DNA from: Isoetes taiwanensis
Taxonomy: Eukaryota; Streptophyta; Lycopodiopsida; Isoetales; Isoetaceae
Direction: 5' to 3'
DNA length: 64,000 nucleotides
Assembly (NCBI GenBank): GCA_021234155.1
Contig: JAJEKV010000555.1
Coordinates: 1-64,000 of the forward strand
Position numbers and translations under genes: made by a program. Below are positions 24,845-36,689 of this stretch, piece after piece; within the stretch, counting starts at the first letter, position 1, and each line of letters begins with the position of its first letter. The notes under the pieces are model-generated. The model ran no database searches, had not been told where the DNA came from, and worked only from the letters and a program-made list of their open reading frames with translations.

Positions 24845-27733
24845 ACAAAAGGACGAGCCAGGGTTTCGCTGTTCACAGAGGAGTTTTGTGAGGCAGATCC
24901 GGCAGCAGTTTAGTGGTCGATTAAGGCTTGGCAAGGCCAATGCACCAAAGCAAGGGCGAGCAAGCTATGGCAACGTTCTTCCAAGTGCCAGCCGGCATTA
25001 AGTTTGAGTTTTTATGTTTTCTTGTGTCATTGCAAAGATCTTGCTTATTTCTACATATTCTTGGCAGATTTATATATATGCTCATGCTCTTGATTATCCA
25101 TGCAGATCCTGAAGCACATCTTGGATCGCAACAAAGAAAAGGCAACCAAAGCAAAATGGTGCCTCTTCTATAAGAAACAGTCGGCTATGGCAGAGCCATC
25201 CCATGAAATAATGTTTTGCAGATGCAGCTGCCATATTGAAGCCCTGTGGCAAGGCCATTCCCTAATATACCCCAATATTAAGAGCACAGTTGCTAATAAG
25301 AAGGCTAAAAGTACGTTCAATATTCAAGGTTCAAGGATATCATTTTAAAGAAGGCAGTAAGCAGCAACAAAGACGTCCGATTCTCTCTTAGGGATTAGAT
25401 TTTTTATATTCCTTTGGGAAATTGAAGGCAGATTCAGGTTTTTGTCTTAGATGACGCATTGCATCTAATGATTCATAGGGTTTGCAGATCATTCTGATCT
25501 CTAGGCCATAGCTAACATGCATTTCAAGAAATGGCCGCAATTATTGGATTTCCCAGCTATCTATTGAATCTCCTAAGAGACAAGATAGAAAGACTATTTT
25601 TAAGTTTGAAGAGAAACTGAAGTTTCACGGAAACTTATTATAGTTTCCACTGAAGCTTTTTGAAACTATATTAAGTTTCTCTCTTTGGGGGATAACCCCA
25701 ATCGGGCATAGATAAAGTCCTCGAATAGATTCTCTCATTCGTAGAGATTTATAGCATATATGCCACAATCATGGTATGTACCTCATATTCCTTGGCAAAT
25801 GCTTGGGTTACGTAGGCTAGGAAGAGAATTTGCTATGTCCTGAATTGTATTTATATGCAATATGGAAATGCATGAATTTAATACTTATAACATTTTATCC
25901 AAAGTAGGAGATATTCTACCAAAGGTTCTGTTTTATAAGCCACAACAATTGGCTCGATATACTTTTATGCTCTTGTTATTATTAGTTCTTGCACAATGTG
26001 TACAATATTATTCAAATAAATGTACTATGCTTGTGGATCATATGCCAAGCAAAGCTACATAAAATTGTGGTTCTATACTAATTTTAAAGCCTCCATAGTA
26101 AATGTCACCATATACTTTTTCCAATTCTAAGATGCTTCAAAGTTAAAAATGTAAGGAGAAAACATTGTAAGCAATTACACTTAAAAGCTCAATAAGCATA
26201 ATTTGTCCATGTTTTTGAGATAACCAAACAAATCTGCTTGTTGAGGCTAGTTGAAGAATTCCCTTTAGAGTATTTAAGGCCATTTCCTCCTACTTTGTTC
26301 CTTCAACTACTCTTGAGCCTCTCATGTCCTAGAATAAATATGTCTTGAGTTCGAGGACACTCAGAGTCACATTCAATATAAGGTGGTTGGTACAAAATGA
26401 TATTAGTGTAGTATGTGCGTCATATGTCCAATCAGATGTTGCCAATGTGACGTGACATAAAATCCTCCTCCTCCTGTCGCCTATCACACCTTCTTGTGTC
26501 TACAGTTAAATGTGTGAGTGGGGAGGTTTTGACTCTCATGCCCATGATGTCATTTTGCAGTGGTTGTTCCATGCCGAGATTTCCACTATATCTAATACTT
26601 TGGCTTGTGAAGTCCTTGTGTTGTTTCAAATTATATTATAATCCTCATGCTTGAGATGTGGTGATCATTGTACCATGAGTGGTGTGAGGTGTTGTTCAAG
26701 GGCCCTCATGCCTTGGTAGGTGGTCCACGTGCCAGGGTTTATTGTTTCCTTGCGATTGTGGTGTGCTTCATGGAGTTTGGTTATGGTTAGAGTATCTGTT
26801 GAAGTTGTGTAAGGAAGTGAAGTTGAAAGCTTTAGAATCTTCACTCTAAACTTGTAGGTTACATTAAGTGATATTTTTGTGCATCCAAAAAGGCTAGTAG
26901 GCATTAGGGCTATTGTCGATGAGGGTTACCGAAAGTATTTTAACAATGTATTGTACGCTTTGATTTTGATGTAAAGGAAAGGGCCCATATGGCTCATTTA
27001 TTCAATTATTCATTCATCCGTGGTTGTTTGGTTTGTATTTCAGCGGCGCACTCAATTAGACTAGAAAAATCAATGAACGCGTCTTAACCATCTAATAAGT
27101 GTCACTCAAACAACTTGCTACAAGGAATAATTGTGCCAAGTATACACTATGTTGCATGACGTCAATTTAATTTATCTTTCAATATTTAGAATCACGCCTT
27201 TATAGAAACTCTATTCTATTCTATTTATAAAGTCAACTAGATACAATCTAATATATGTATAAGTGACATATATGCCATGTATTACATATGTGACACGCCA
27301 ATTATGCCACTTATGTCATAAATGTCCAATATAGTCATCACACAACAACCATTGTTCCAATGTAGACACAAAAACCATTTTTTAATAAAGTTCCTATAAA
27401 TAGATGGATGACATACATATATGACGAATGTTGTGTCATATAGGGGCATATATGTCGGATTTCCATATCTTACATAAGTGATATATGACACCTTATGTCA
27501 TAGGTGTTTAAGATAGTCGTAGGTGTTTATGGCATGTGTGACATAAATGACACAACATTACCATATGTCTCATGTATACGATAGGTTACTAAATTGTTAG
27601 AAATCGCGATTTTTTACTTTTAAAATTTTTTAATCCCGTATGGTTTCTAAACAAACGCTAGGATTTCATATAGGTCATTCTTTTTACCTACTTCTTTTTC
27701 TGTCATTTTCTTACGCATAGTTTGACGCCATGG
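24845..27733. other. Intergenic, no supported gene
   Basis: Short unrecognised frames only. The stretch 24920-25350 has two overlapping plus-strand frames (one with ILKHILDRNKEKATKAKW) that might be exons, but no family is recognised. 25560-25690 contains several imperfect inverted AAACTT/AAGTTT blocks. 27240-27560 is AT-rich with many recurring TGACATA/TATGTCA words. Confidence 0.45.
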
Positions 27734-27842
27734 TACACTGATAGAATTTAGGGGGGTTTGATACGCTCTAATAGTAACGCTTTAAAACTTTGAAACGCAA
27801 AGTTAGTTGTAGCGCGCAACAAAGAACAAAATTCATTCCTTG

Positions 27843-28078
27843 AAATGCGTTACAAAATTTAGCATTTGCAATGCGTTACAAATGTGTTTGAAATGCGTTA
27901 CAACCGAATATCGTTTCAACACCAAAACGCGTTTCAAAGTAGAAATTTGAAATGCGTTACAGCTGCTTTGAAATGCGTTACAATCTAAATGCGTTACAAT
28001 CTAAATGCATTTTACAACTTTGAAATGTGTTTCAAGTTAGATGTTGAAATGCGTTACAACTGACCCTCACGTTACAAA
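27843..28078. repeat. Clustered short repeats, core AAATGCGTTACA
   Basis: Seven near-identical copies of AATGCGTTACA occur in about 210 bp (near 27845, 27881, 27893, 27951, 27972, 27989 and 28044), plus degenerate ones such as AAATGCATTTTACA and CACGTTACAAAG. The spacing is irregular. Their place near the CACTA left end fits subterminal repeats. Confidence 0.8.
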
Positions 28079-28187
28079 GCTAACGTTCTAAAAATATTTG
28101 AATTATTCTATTTCTTCGTTTCTCAGCATCAGCGTCGTCTTCCTCTGTTGAATCCACGCTTTCTTTCTTCTTTGAATCAGCTCCAAC

Positions 28188-28424
28188 ATGCAAAGCGATC
28201 CCCTGGCTGGGTTATATGCCTCTACGAGGAAGAGAAGGGCTCGTGAGCTACGTAAACAAGGAATAGAACAACCAATTTTTCCAAGGGAGAGTTATGCTGG
28301 CCAATTCTCATTTTGTTGGTGTAGAGATTGTTGCGGTCGACATGAACGAATACCAATGATTATAGCAGATCATCTACAAAAAGTTGGTCCATCTTGGTGT
28401 GCTCCAGAGAGTTTTTGCAAGTAG
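28188..28424 (+). pseudogene. Transposase-associated domain fragment (CACTA)
   Basis: A 78-residue frame with a basic start (STRKRRARELRKQG) and the segment FSFCWCRDCCGRHERIP followed by IIADHLQKVGPSWC. The C-x-C-x2-C ... HL-x3-G pattern resembles the transposase-associated domain at the N-terminus of plant CACTA TnpD proteins. The frame stops at 28424, and an intron or damage separates it from the next part. Confidence 0.5.
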
Positions 28425-28559
28425 CATAACCTGCCCTATCATTCCACTTTTGGACAGCTTAGTATATGGTTAAGTTTATTTGTTTTCACATTTTTATTCC
28501 CTTTAAGTTCTATGTAATGGTGTTTGACATAACACATCACATCGCAGAGTGTAACTCAA

Positions 28560-29234
28560 TTATGTTACATTAGTTTTTCAAAAGGAGTTTGGAGAAATAT
28601 CCCTGAGGAAGATGATGAGGTGGACTCAGCACAATGTCAGTCTAGATGTCGTACTTGCATGCATACATTGTGTGCCTCTATGATGGGGGGAAGTACGAAT
28701 TCATCCTTAGCTTGTTCTGTGCCTAATTTATCTATGCCTTTAGATGTCAAAAAGATGCTAAAGCAAGTTGATCGAAGGTTATCTATGCCTTTAGATGTCG
28801 AAAAGATGCTAAAGCAAGTTGATCGAAGGCGCCTTGGATTATATGAAGGGCCATTGCCATCTATAGGTCAAATATTCTCTTATTGGGGTAATAGATACAT
28901 GATTAAAGATTCTACAATTTCTGGTGCTGGTAGAGGCTTATTCATTCTAAATGATGTAAAAGTTCCTTACAATGGGGAGGTGTCACTGATGATATATGGA
29001 GGTCCTATTTACAAGTCAGCTGAGTGGGAGAAATTGACACAATACTCATTCCATATGATGGTGTATGGGCTTATTGTCTTACATCTTGTCATGTCTTTTA
29101 AATCTTTAATACTTTTGAGTTTTAGAATAATGTGTATTATGCTTGATATGTATGTTAGCTTTCATATCGCTATGCAACGTCTTAATTGTCCACTAGAAAT
29201 TGAAAAACTTATTGATCTTTGGGTTTCATATTAG
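28560..29234 (+). pseudogene. CACTA middle region with a possible SET-like segment
   Basis: The open frame reads through a perfect 17-residue internal duplication (LSMPLDVxKMLKQVDRR, 28728-28829) and then STISGAGRGLFILNDVK followed by SLMIYGGPIYKSAEWEKL. The GAGRGLF ... YGGPI ... EW spacing resembles the start of a SET domain (lysine methyltransferase). The later SET motifs (NHSC, GEELxxDY) are not visible, and after about 29085 the frame turns hydrophobic and looks non-coding (possibly an intron). SET assignment is tentative. It could be an accessory domain of the transposon or captured host sequence. Confidence 0.4.
28728..28829 (+). repeat. Exact tandem duplication, 51-bp unit
   Basis: Units 28728-28778 and 28779-28829 differ at a single base (CAAAAAG versus CGAAAAG). 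The length is a multiple of three and the reading frame is kept. The near-identity implies a recent event. Confidence 0.9.
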
Positions 29235-29282
29235 TATTATGTTCTAACAGTCTTATTTTTTTAAGAGAGAGGATGGGCATCA

Positions 29283-29726
29283 ATGTCTGCAAAACAACTT
29301 GCATCGAAAGATAGGATTTTAAAGGAAAATTTGGTGATTATTCGAAGCCAAAGACCTAACCCACCACTAATTGAGAATGCAAGAGATGAAGTAGCTACTA
29401 TTGACAATGCGTATGATGAGACTGCACGCAGCCTTATAGAAGATTTTGCAACTTTTGAGCAACTCATGGAAGATGTAAACACACACACACATATGGAGCA
29501 TCATGACGATGCAACTAATGACAATAATGACCAAGAATATCCAACACAATATGTTGATGAATACATCATGAAGGAGGCTTCAGCAAAATTGTATGAAGGT
29601 TGTACAATATCGCGGTTGTCAGTCAATCTATCAATACTCATCATTCAAGCTCAGTACAAGATATCCAATATAGCTATTGACACTATACTCAAGTACATCT
29701 CTCTTCCTTTGTATCTATTCTCATAG
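29283..29726 (+). pseudogene. CACTA TnpD-like N-terminal segment
   Basis: A 147-residue frame, acidic in the middle (HHDDATNDNNDQEYPTQ), then YIMKEASAKLYEGCTIS and SNIAIDTILKYI. The pattern (aromatic-EGC-x-S-x-L ... SN-x4-D-x-L-x-Y) matches the region just before the tnp2 transposase domain in plant CACTA proteins. The catalytic region that should follow is absent. Confidence 0.55.
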
Positions 29727-29849
29727 TTTTGTATTATTTACTAATATATAGAATGCAGGTTTATATGAAAATTATTGCCAGAAGGAAATAACATGCCTAA
29801 AAGTCCGCAAGACACACGGTTGATATTGATTATGTTATGTAGATATAGG

Positions 29850-30553
29850 AGATAATAGAGCTTGACTATACCAAATTTACAAAAGTTATTTTCAAAGTTA
29901 GGTGGTATGATGTCATTTTACGCGGGAGGGATGCCACTATACGAAGAGACAAGAATGATCTTTGTGCCATAAACGCACTAAGGACTATACCAGATGAAAA
30001 AGAGCCTTATGTGTATCCTGAGAAGTGTGAACAAGTTTACTTGCATCCTACGACAAGTGAGATGTTTGGATTTAATAGTTTTTCTCTTTTAATATTTTCT
30101 TTTGGAAGTTTGTATTATGTTTTTCGATTCTAATACTACAATCTGTTGGAAGTTTTTCTAATTTGTTTCCGTAAAGGCGATCCCAATTGGTTGTATGTTG
30201 TCCATGTGAACCCTAGATCCAGAAGGGTATATGATAATTTGGATGTGGAACTTGCAAGCACATCAGATACAACATCAAGAGAATATGATAACGTGAATGT
30301 TGGCCAAGATGATGAATCATTGCATGACATGAATGAGAATATAGAAGGGCCATCGACAAATACCGTGCTAGAAGACACAACCAATAAGTCATATGAGACA
30401 GAGATGTACCCTGGCATCATATTAGAGGTGATGCTTGATGTTGAAGAAGAAGATGTCATTGTGGATGAGACAATTAATGTCGACGGGATGCTTTTAACAC
30501 TTGAAGGAAGAGATGAACTTATACAAGATGTGAATTCTAATGAGGTATTCTAA
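29850..30553 (+). pseudogene. CACTA C-terminal region, DUF4216-like
   Basis: A frame with IIELDYTKFTKVIFKVRWYD, then EPYVYPEKCEQVYLHP, an apparent intron, and DPNWLYVVHVNPRSRRVYD (from 30180). The order W-[FY]-D ... EP-[FY]-V ... QV-[FY] ... W-x-V-V ... P-R is that of DUF4216, which sits near the C-terminus of CACTA TnpD proteins. A long acidic tail follows to the stop at 30551-30553. The last 50 bp recur at about 32785-32850. Confidence 0.6.
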
Positions 30554-32930
30554 ATTAAAGACCCTCCCCTTCCCACCCCAGCCAACTCCCTTTCCTCCCT
30601 TCTTTTTCTTGTTCTTAGTGTTCGTCTTTTGGTTTTTATTCTCATTCGACAAAACCTTGACCCAATATAGAGGTTTCTTCTATTTTGATCGGGTAAGGGA
30701 GGGCCAAATGGTTATCTGTGGGTTCGATTCCTACATGGTCAATTTATTGGCTTAAGCACCTCAACTTCTACTATCTTCCAATGAACTACTCTCAAAGGCA
30801 TATTACCCTAAATTTCCAAGCTCCATTTAGTGTGCCTTTTTTTTTCACACGTCTTGTGGCCCCAAAAAGTCTGTCTAGAGGTTTGGCATTTACCTGCACT
30901 TGGTTCATTTCTCAAGGAATGGGTCTGCCTTCCTATGTAAGTTGTGCTTTCCTTTCACCATTATGGGCATTGTTGAGGGGAATCCTTGGTGGATGGGAAT
31001 GCTTGAGCCTCCATTGGTCATGATAAAAAACTTCATTGTATGTGGTGAGATGAGACACATTGTGATGCATGCAAATATTGAGTGCAACATGTGCCTTCTA
31101 AAAGTCTCAACCTTATGAAATTAATTACAACTACAAATTACATTTGCTTCCGAGTCAGCTTGTTACGAGCCATCATTGCGGAACAAGTTTGGAACTGGTG
31201 TATGGGGAGGATTTTTTCGTTCTCCCTCTTAGGGTCTCTCTTCTATCCCCGAGGGAACCCTGCATGCAAGCTCTCGACCACTTCAGAGGTAGGGAAGGCT
31301 GCCAAAACCTAAACCCTACAGATTTAATAGGGTTTAATTATCGGGGCACCAAAACAGATCCATCTGTTAATCCCACCATTCAAACAGTAGCTCATGTACA
31401 ACGAAATGTCCCCGAAAAGGAAAACTGGCCATCCACCACATGGATATGCCAACCCCCAAATTTTCCCCTTTCTCGACGTAGTGGCACGACTGGAAAATGT
31501 CTTGTTCCCCTAGTTCAGCCATACTAGCGAGCTCGAAATGGGGTTTTGACTCTGAGCATATGTCCAAAGCATCCAACTTATTCTGGGAACCAGGTATTAT
31601 GACCAACAAAGCCAAACTCGTTTTGTTGTAGGCACTCCTAGCCTAGTGATATAGTGTAAAGGTCGCATGTACTTGGTAGTCAGGGCATTTGATTGATCGT
31701 CTACTTCTCAACCATATGCCCTCTTCTGGCCTGCACAGTCGCTCGATGCCCAGTTTGTTATGAGCCATCGTTGCGCTGCAAGTTTGGAACCGTGCATGGG
31801 GAGGGTTTTTTTGTTCTCCCTCTTGGTATCTCTATTCAAACCATCGAGTGAACCCTGCATGCAAGCTCTCGACCACTTCAGAGGTAGGGAAGGCTTCCAA
31901 GACCTACACCCTACAGATTTAATAGGGTTTAATTATCGGGGCACCAAAACAGCTCCATCTGTTGTCTACTTCGCAACCATGTGCCATGGGATAACTCTAG
32001 CCTTTCGGATGCAATTGTGCAGTCGGTTGTCATTTCAGGCCTTCTCGGCATGCACGATTAAATGACGATGTCCAAGCTTGTTACGAGCCATCGTTCTTGC
32101 CGGGTAAAGTTTGGAACCGGTGCATGGGGAGGGTTTTTTCGTTCTCCCTCTTGAGGTCTCTCTTCAAGCCCTCGAGGAATCCTGCATGCAACTCTCAACA
32201 ACTTCAGAGGTAGGGAAGACTGCCAAATCCTAAACCCTACAGATTTAATAGGGTTTAATTATCGGGGCACTAAAATAACTCCATCTGTTTAATCCCACCA
32301 TTCAAATGGTAGCTTATCTCCCATGAAATGTCCCAACAAAGAAAAACGGGCCATTCACTGCACAGATGTGCCAACCTCCAAATTTCCGCCTTTCTCGACA
32401 TAGGGGCACGGCATGGAAATGACGTGTTCCCCCAGTCTGGCCACACTAGTGAGCTCGGAATGGGGTTCTAACTCTGGACATGATTCCAAAGCATCCATTA
32501 AAATATCAGATACTTGCCTCTTAAATGGATGGCATCCAACCCAATTAACCCAATAAAGGATGACAATGGGAGAAACCTGTAATACTACCTCCGTAAACAA
32601 CGTCTAAAGGGAATTACCATCTGGATTCCGTTGAACAAATGCCACATTTCTTGGATCAGTTTTCAAAATTGCAAGCAAAACAGCTCCATCAGTTACTCCC
32701 ACCATTCAAATGGTAGCTCATGTCCCAAGAAATGTCCCCGAAAAGAAAAACTGGCCATCCACTGCACGGATGTGCCAACCTCCGTCGGATAAGAGATGAA
32801 CTTATACAAGATGTGAACTTTAATGAGGTACTCTAGATTAAAAATCCCCCCCCCCTCCCCCCCCATCGTTGAGTGCAACATGTGCCATTTAAAAGTCTCA
32901 ATCTGTCTATATATAAAATGAATCACATAT
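30511..32930. repeat. Nested duplication block downstream of the CACTA remnant
   Basis: The CACTA tail (30511-30570, GAGATGAACTTATACAAGATG) recurs at 32787-32850. A second phrase (GAGTGCAACATGTGCC, 31079) recurs at 32870. Between them a unit of about 230-360 bp beginning TTGTTACGAGCCATC occurs three times (about 31160, 31756 and 32078), plus a partial copy at about 32683-32785. Each full copy contains AAACCCTACAGATTTAATAGGGTTT-like sequence and GGGCACYAAAA. No coding function recognised. The pattern suggests tandem duplication followed by unequal insertions. Confidence 0.7.
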
Positions 32931-33664
32931 AAAAGCAGAGAGCATTGCATTACGCAAGCAAACAAAATTATAGATGATAACATGGCTCAAATTGAACGAT
33001 AGTGATATCCTCGGACTTCATAGTCATTTGCTTCCGAGTTCTCGCATTTCTGTAAGAAGTTAGAGCATGGTGTATGACGGGGAACTTAGCGGCATTGCCC
33101 TGCAGAACTCGAAAGGTTTTTTCGTCTTATATATACCCGTTTTTTTTTTTAAGGTTTAAAATATTGAAACCATTATTATTTCATTGCATGCATGACCTAA
33201 TTCCTTAATTATCCGTTATTATTCCTTAATTCCTAATCAAGAAATTTTTTTTCTCTTCGAATTTTGGCGCCCATTGCTTGCGTGCAAATGGGCGGGAAGA
33301 CAATGTACGCTGCAGCAGGTGTTTGAGGCAGGCTGTGATCCAGGCAGGGACGTTTCTTTTTTCCAAAGCCGCTACAATCAGTCTTCAACAGGAGGTAAAT
33401 CAAATCGATCATTTACATTAGAAAATAGCGATCAGCATGCAGCAAACTTAGCTCATGTTTCTATTTCGTAGAAGAACCGTGGAGCAGGAACTGTGCAGCA
33501 AGAATTGTGGAGCAGGAACCCCATCCCATTTTGGTTTACAGCAGTTTGGATTGGATGAAATGCTTCCAGTTTTGGACCAGCATTTACGTTTAGAACATAG
33601 CGATTTCTTCTAGATGGAAGACTAAGCATCGATTTCTTCGTGTAAGCAACCCTTTACGCTGTGG
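32931..33664. other. Intergenic, no supported gene
   Basis: Unrecognised frames only. A plus frame at 33274-33471 reads QQVFEAGCDPGRDVSFFQSR but matches no family I know. Long T runs occur near 33140 and 33247. Confidence 0.45.
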
Positions 33665-34025
33665 CAAAAGACTACCATACTTATTTATAAGGTGGTGTTG
33701 GTCTTCATCTTTCACGTGCTCCAAGGCATATGACAAGTCCGTAGAGCCTCAAGAACATCTTTCGTACACGTTTATTGGCAAAAGACTACTATACTTATTT
33801 ATAAGGTGTTGCTGGTCTTCATCTTTCAAGTCCTTAGAATCTAGAGAACATCATTCATACAAGCTTATTCGCAAAAGACTACCATACTTATTTATAAGAT
33901 GATGTTGATTTTCATCTTTCAAGTACTGGTCACATCGTCCTTTCAAGCTTATTGACAAAAGACTATCATGCTTATTCAAAAGATGCCGCTGGTCTTCATC
34001 TTTCAAGTGCTTCAAGCAGATGGCA
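33665..34025. repeat. Four degenerate tandem units of about 85-115 bp
   Basis: The phrase CAAAAGACTAYYATRCTTATT starts at 33665, 33780, 33872 and 33956, each followed by GGTCTTCATCTTTCA-like sequence. On the minus strand, units translate as LKDEDQxHLINKYxSLL, an open repeated peptide, so the array may come from a damaged coding sequence, possibly linked to the PPR pseudogene nearby. Confidence 0.8.
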
Positions 34026-34859
34026 AGTCCATAGAACCTTAATAGTAGCAACTATCCTTTTTTACTGGTGATGAAGAAGTTAGAGTGTGAAAAAGGTTTC
34101 TTTGTTGATCATGAGCAACCTCGAATTCTCCACTGATTTTGTAAAATGCTTTTAGTACATGTAACTTCCATCAAGTGAAAATATTACCTCTAATAATATC
34201 CACATATAGGAAACAAGTAGATATGAACACTACCCAGTTGCTAATGTATTATCTTTTAAGGGACATTTGAAGCAAAGTGTTGCACAAGTACATATGTTGT
34301 GGAGTTTCTAGCTCAATGTTGCGCCGCCATGATTGGAATCAGCATGAATTTTGCATGATCTTAACAAACCTGTCTATAGCCCAGGGGATTCACCTATATG
34401 TGTATTGGATATGCCATCTGCAAAGATAGGGTCAGGTGAAAATCCCTTATTTACCACTGTTCTAATAGAAAGCTCCTTTTTCATACCCCTATTATCCCTC
34501 TTCATGTATACCCCATAAAATATTTCTACAAAGAAATTAGTAAACTTTTATATGTATTCCCTATACTCAACTTTTTTACATGCTTTTATACATATTCTAT
34601 ACCCCTTAATATATTTTTCATGCAACTAACCTTGGGTTCATATATGTAAGTAAGTCCTAATAAAAAACCTCTAAAAGTATTCACTGATGTTATTTATGCA
34701 CTACAAATGTGCAATCCCCCTTGGTCCATAGTATACTCATGGGATGGAATGGCATACCGTTTAGCACAGTTTCTGCTTCATCTAGCTAGCCTGCTCGGCC
34801 GAGAAAATTAGCCATCCAACTATGGTGTTCCATGCTGTATTGAACTTTATCTAGTTTAA

Positions 34860-35290
34860 TATCTTCTAGCTGCATTTTATTGAATATTTTAAAGGCCTCT
34901 TCAAATAATCTTTGCAGGACAAAACATGAAATCATAGTGTTCTATGTCATAACATCTATATCAGGGCATCTGCAAAAACAAGAAAAGGACAATCCCGTAT
35001 GCGGCATATGCCACAACAGTGGTTGTCGATGGAACAACATCTCTATAAGGAGTTTTTTGAAAAATCCGAATAATATCTTTCAATTTCCCATGCTGGGCAT
35101 AAGCTCTTGTCATAAGGTTTTGAGAGAAAGGACTTCGAATTTTCATATCATCAAACTCATCCCTAGCGGCTTCTAGAGCACTATGTTATCCACATATCTG
35201 CACTAAAAGGTTACCTAAATATCTCTGCACACCAGATTCAATGATATATTGGTGGATAGGCATGCCTTCCTGAGCATGTCAACAATTCTA
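34860..35290 (-). pseudogene. PPR gene fragment (PLS type)
   Basis: On the minus strand three consecutive PPR motifs can be followed across frame changes: HAQEGMPIHQYIIESGVQRY, then ALEAARDEFDDM and NLMTRAYAQHGKLKDIIRIF, then YRDVV, and further on EEAFKIFNKMQLEDIKLDKV. Canonical residues are damaged and stops interrupt the frame. No start codon or E domain remains. It is a fragment of a gene of the same broad class as the intact PPR gene at 18-21 kb. Confidence 0.75.
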
Positions 35291-35299
35291 TTGACCTCT

Positions 35300-36689
35300 T
35301 TATCAATACATCCTATTTTCATGCCAGGTTTCCCATATGAAATTCTGGCCATGGAGATGAGCTATGTGGCTATGTACAATGTGGAGATTTCAGATTTTAT
35401 TATTGTGGTTGTTTATGGAAGATGTTTAATTTTGGTAGCATTTTGTATTGCTAGTAGAGCCATTCTAGAACCCACAGTTCTGATTATTAACCCTAATCGA
35501 TGAACTCTAGCCTTAAGCTAGTTGCACGTGATTAGGATTAGTTGATGTTCTTGTTACTTATCAAGTTATGATGTTGTACGGTGTTGGTTGAGCTCATATT
35601 TGCACCTCTTGTGTATTGGAAAGGGGGTAGAGGCTTATTAGCCATTATTAAGATGATGCTCCTAGTTTAGAACCCTTAGTTCCCATTATCTGCGGCCTGT
35701 GCATAGAGCCTGCTGGGTTAAGGAGGCTACGGAGTGATTGAGGACCACACAACAGGGTCAGTGGCAAAGGGAAGGGAGGTCCTTACTGAGCGCGGCTATT
35801 GGGGATCCATATTAGGCTTATAGTTGGTCAATTCGAAAGAGCCGAGTATGCATCCGACACTTCCTAGGTCAATGGTGTTGCCTCACTCAAGAGTTACATC
35901 TGTTAGCTTGGCTCTTATTTTGGGGAGTTCAGTCAGGAAAGGACGTGTGTCACCACGATCCTCTAGTTGCCCATGGAACCGCTACACTCTGGGAAGGGGT
36001 GATGCAACTCACAGTAGTCTTGTTGGGTGATAGCATGAGACTGCGTGTCCGACAGATTATAGCCACAATAGAGCCTGATTTAGCCCATCTGCAAAGTATA
36101 CACAGGAGGGGCGAATGGAGTGGTCAACCCTAGCCATTGTCTCTTGCCAGCCTAAGTCATTATGACATATTCAACAAAATTTGGACTTATTCAAATTTAA
36201 TAGATAGCACTTCAATAATGCCATTATAAATGTATTGTTTGATTCTTCTTGATTGTTATAATTTTTATAAGTTTTAATATAAGTTTCAATTAAAACTATA
36301 ATGGTTATCAAAGAATAAACTTGATTTCCAAACTAATTTTTCATTTGAATTTATTTAGAATTGAACATTTCAAGAATATAAAAATTTCAATTTGTAGTGA
36401 TTTAACAGATTCAAAATTTAGCAATCATGATAATTAAACAAAATCTGATGGTTTGATAAGCGGACTTGAAACTGTTATTCGAATTTCACAATTTACAAAC
36501 TTTTACACTTCTAAAAATACTTTAAGAAAAGTTTTAGGTTGAAATTAGGGTGTAAAATCGCTAGTGGGGTATAACTTTTGGCGAAGCGTTTAAGCACTTT
36601 AAGTGCTGAAACTCGCGGACGTCGAAGCCCGTCACACCCTTCTCCCTCCTTTTCCCCTGGGCGCGAAAACTCAGATCAGTGTTTTACTG
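35300..36689. other. Intergenic with one dispersed AT-rich repeat
   Basis: No gene recognised. About 36120-36400 is related, in inverted orientation, to the sequence surrounding the MULE at 53.9-55.76 kb. The best block is ACAAAATTTGGACTTATTCA at 36176-36195, inverse to 55660-55700. Confidence 0.5.

Larger units (their letters stand above)
27734..30553 (+). mobile_element. Deleted CACTA (En/Spm-like) transposon remnant
   Basis: A candidate left terminus CACTG lies at 27734, followed by about 240 bp of clustered short repeats (27843-28078) like the subterminal transposase-binding repeats of CACTA elements. Coding remnants follow in plus orientation: a transposase-associated-type Cys/His segment (28188-28424), a middle region (28560-29234), a TnpD-like segment (29283-29726) and a DUF4216-like C-terminus (about 29850-30553). 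The tnp2 catalytic region expected between the last two is missing, and a matching right terminus was not found. The element is therefore internally deleted and probably lacks its right end. Confidence 0.65.

Noticed and set aside
30690-30745. tRNA-like T-arm with a perfect B-box GGTTCGATTCC at 30721-30731
   Set aside because: The T stem and 7-nt loop are good, but the acceptor, D and anticodon arms do not form at the expected distances, so it is not a tRNA gene. It may be a chance match or an old tRNA-derived repeat.
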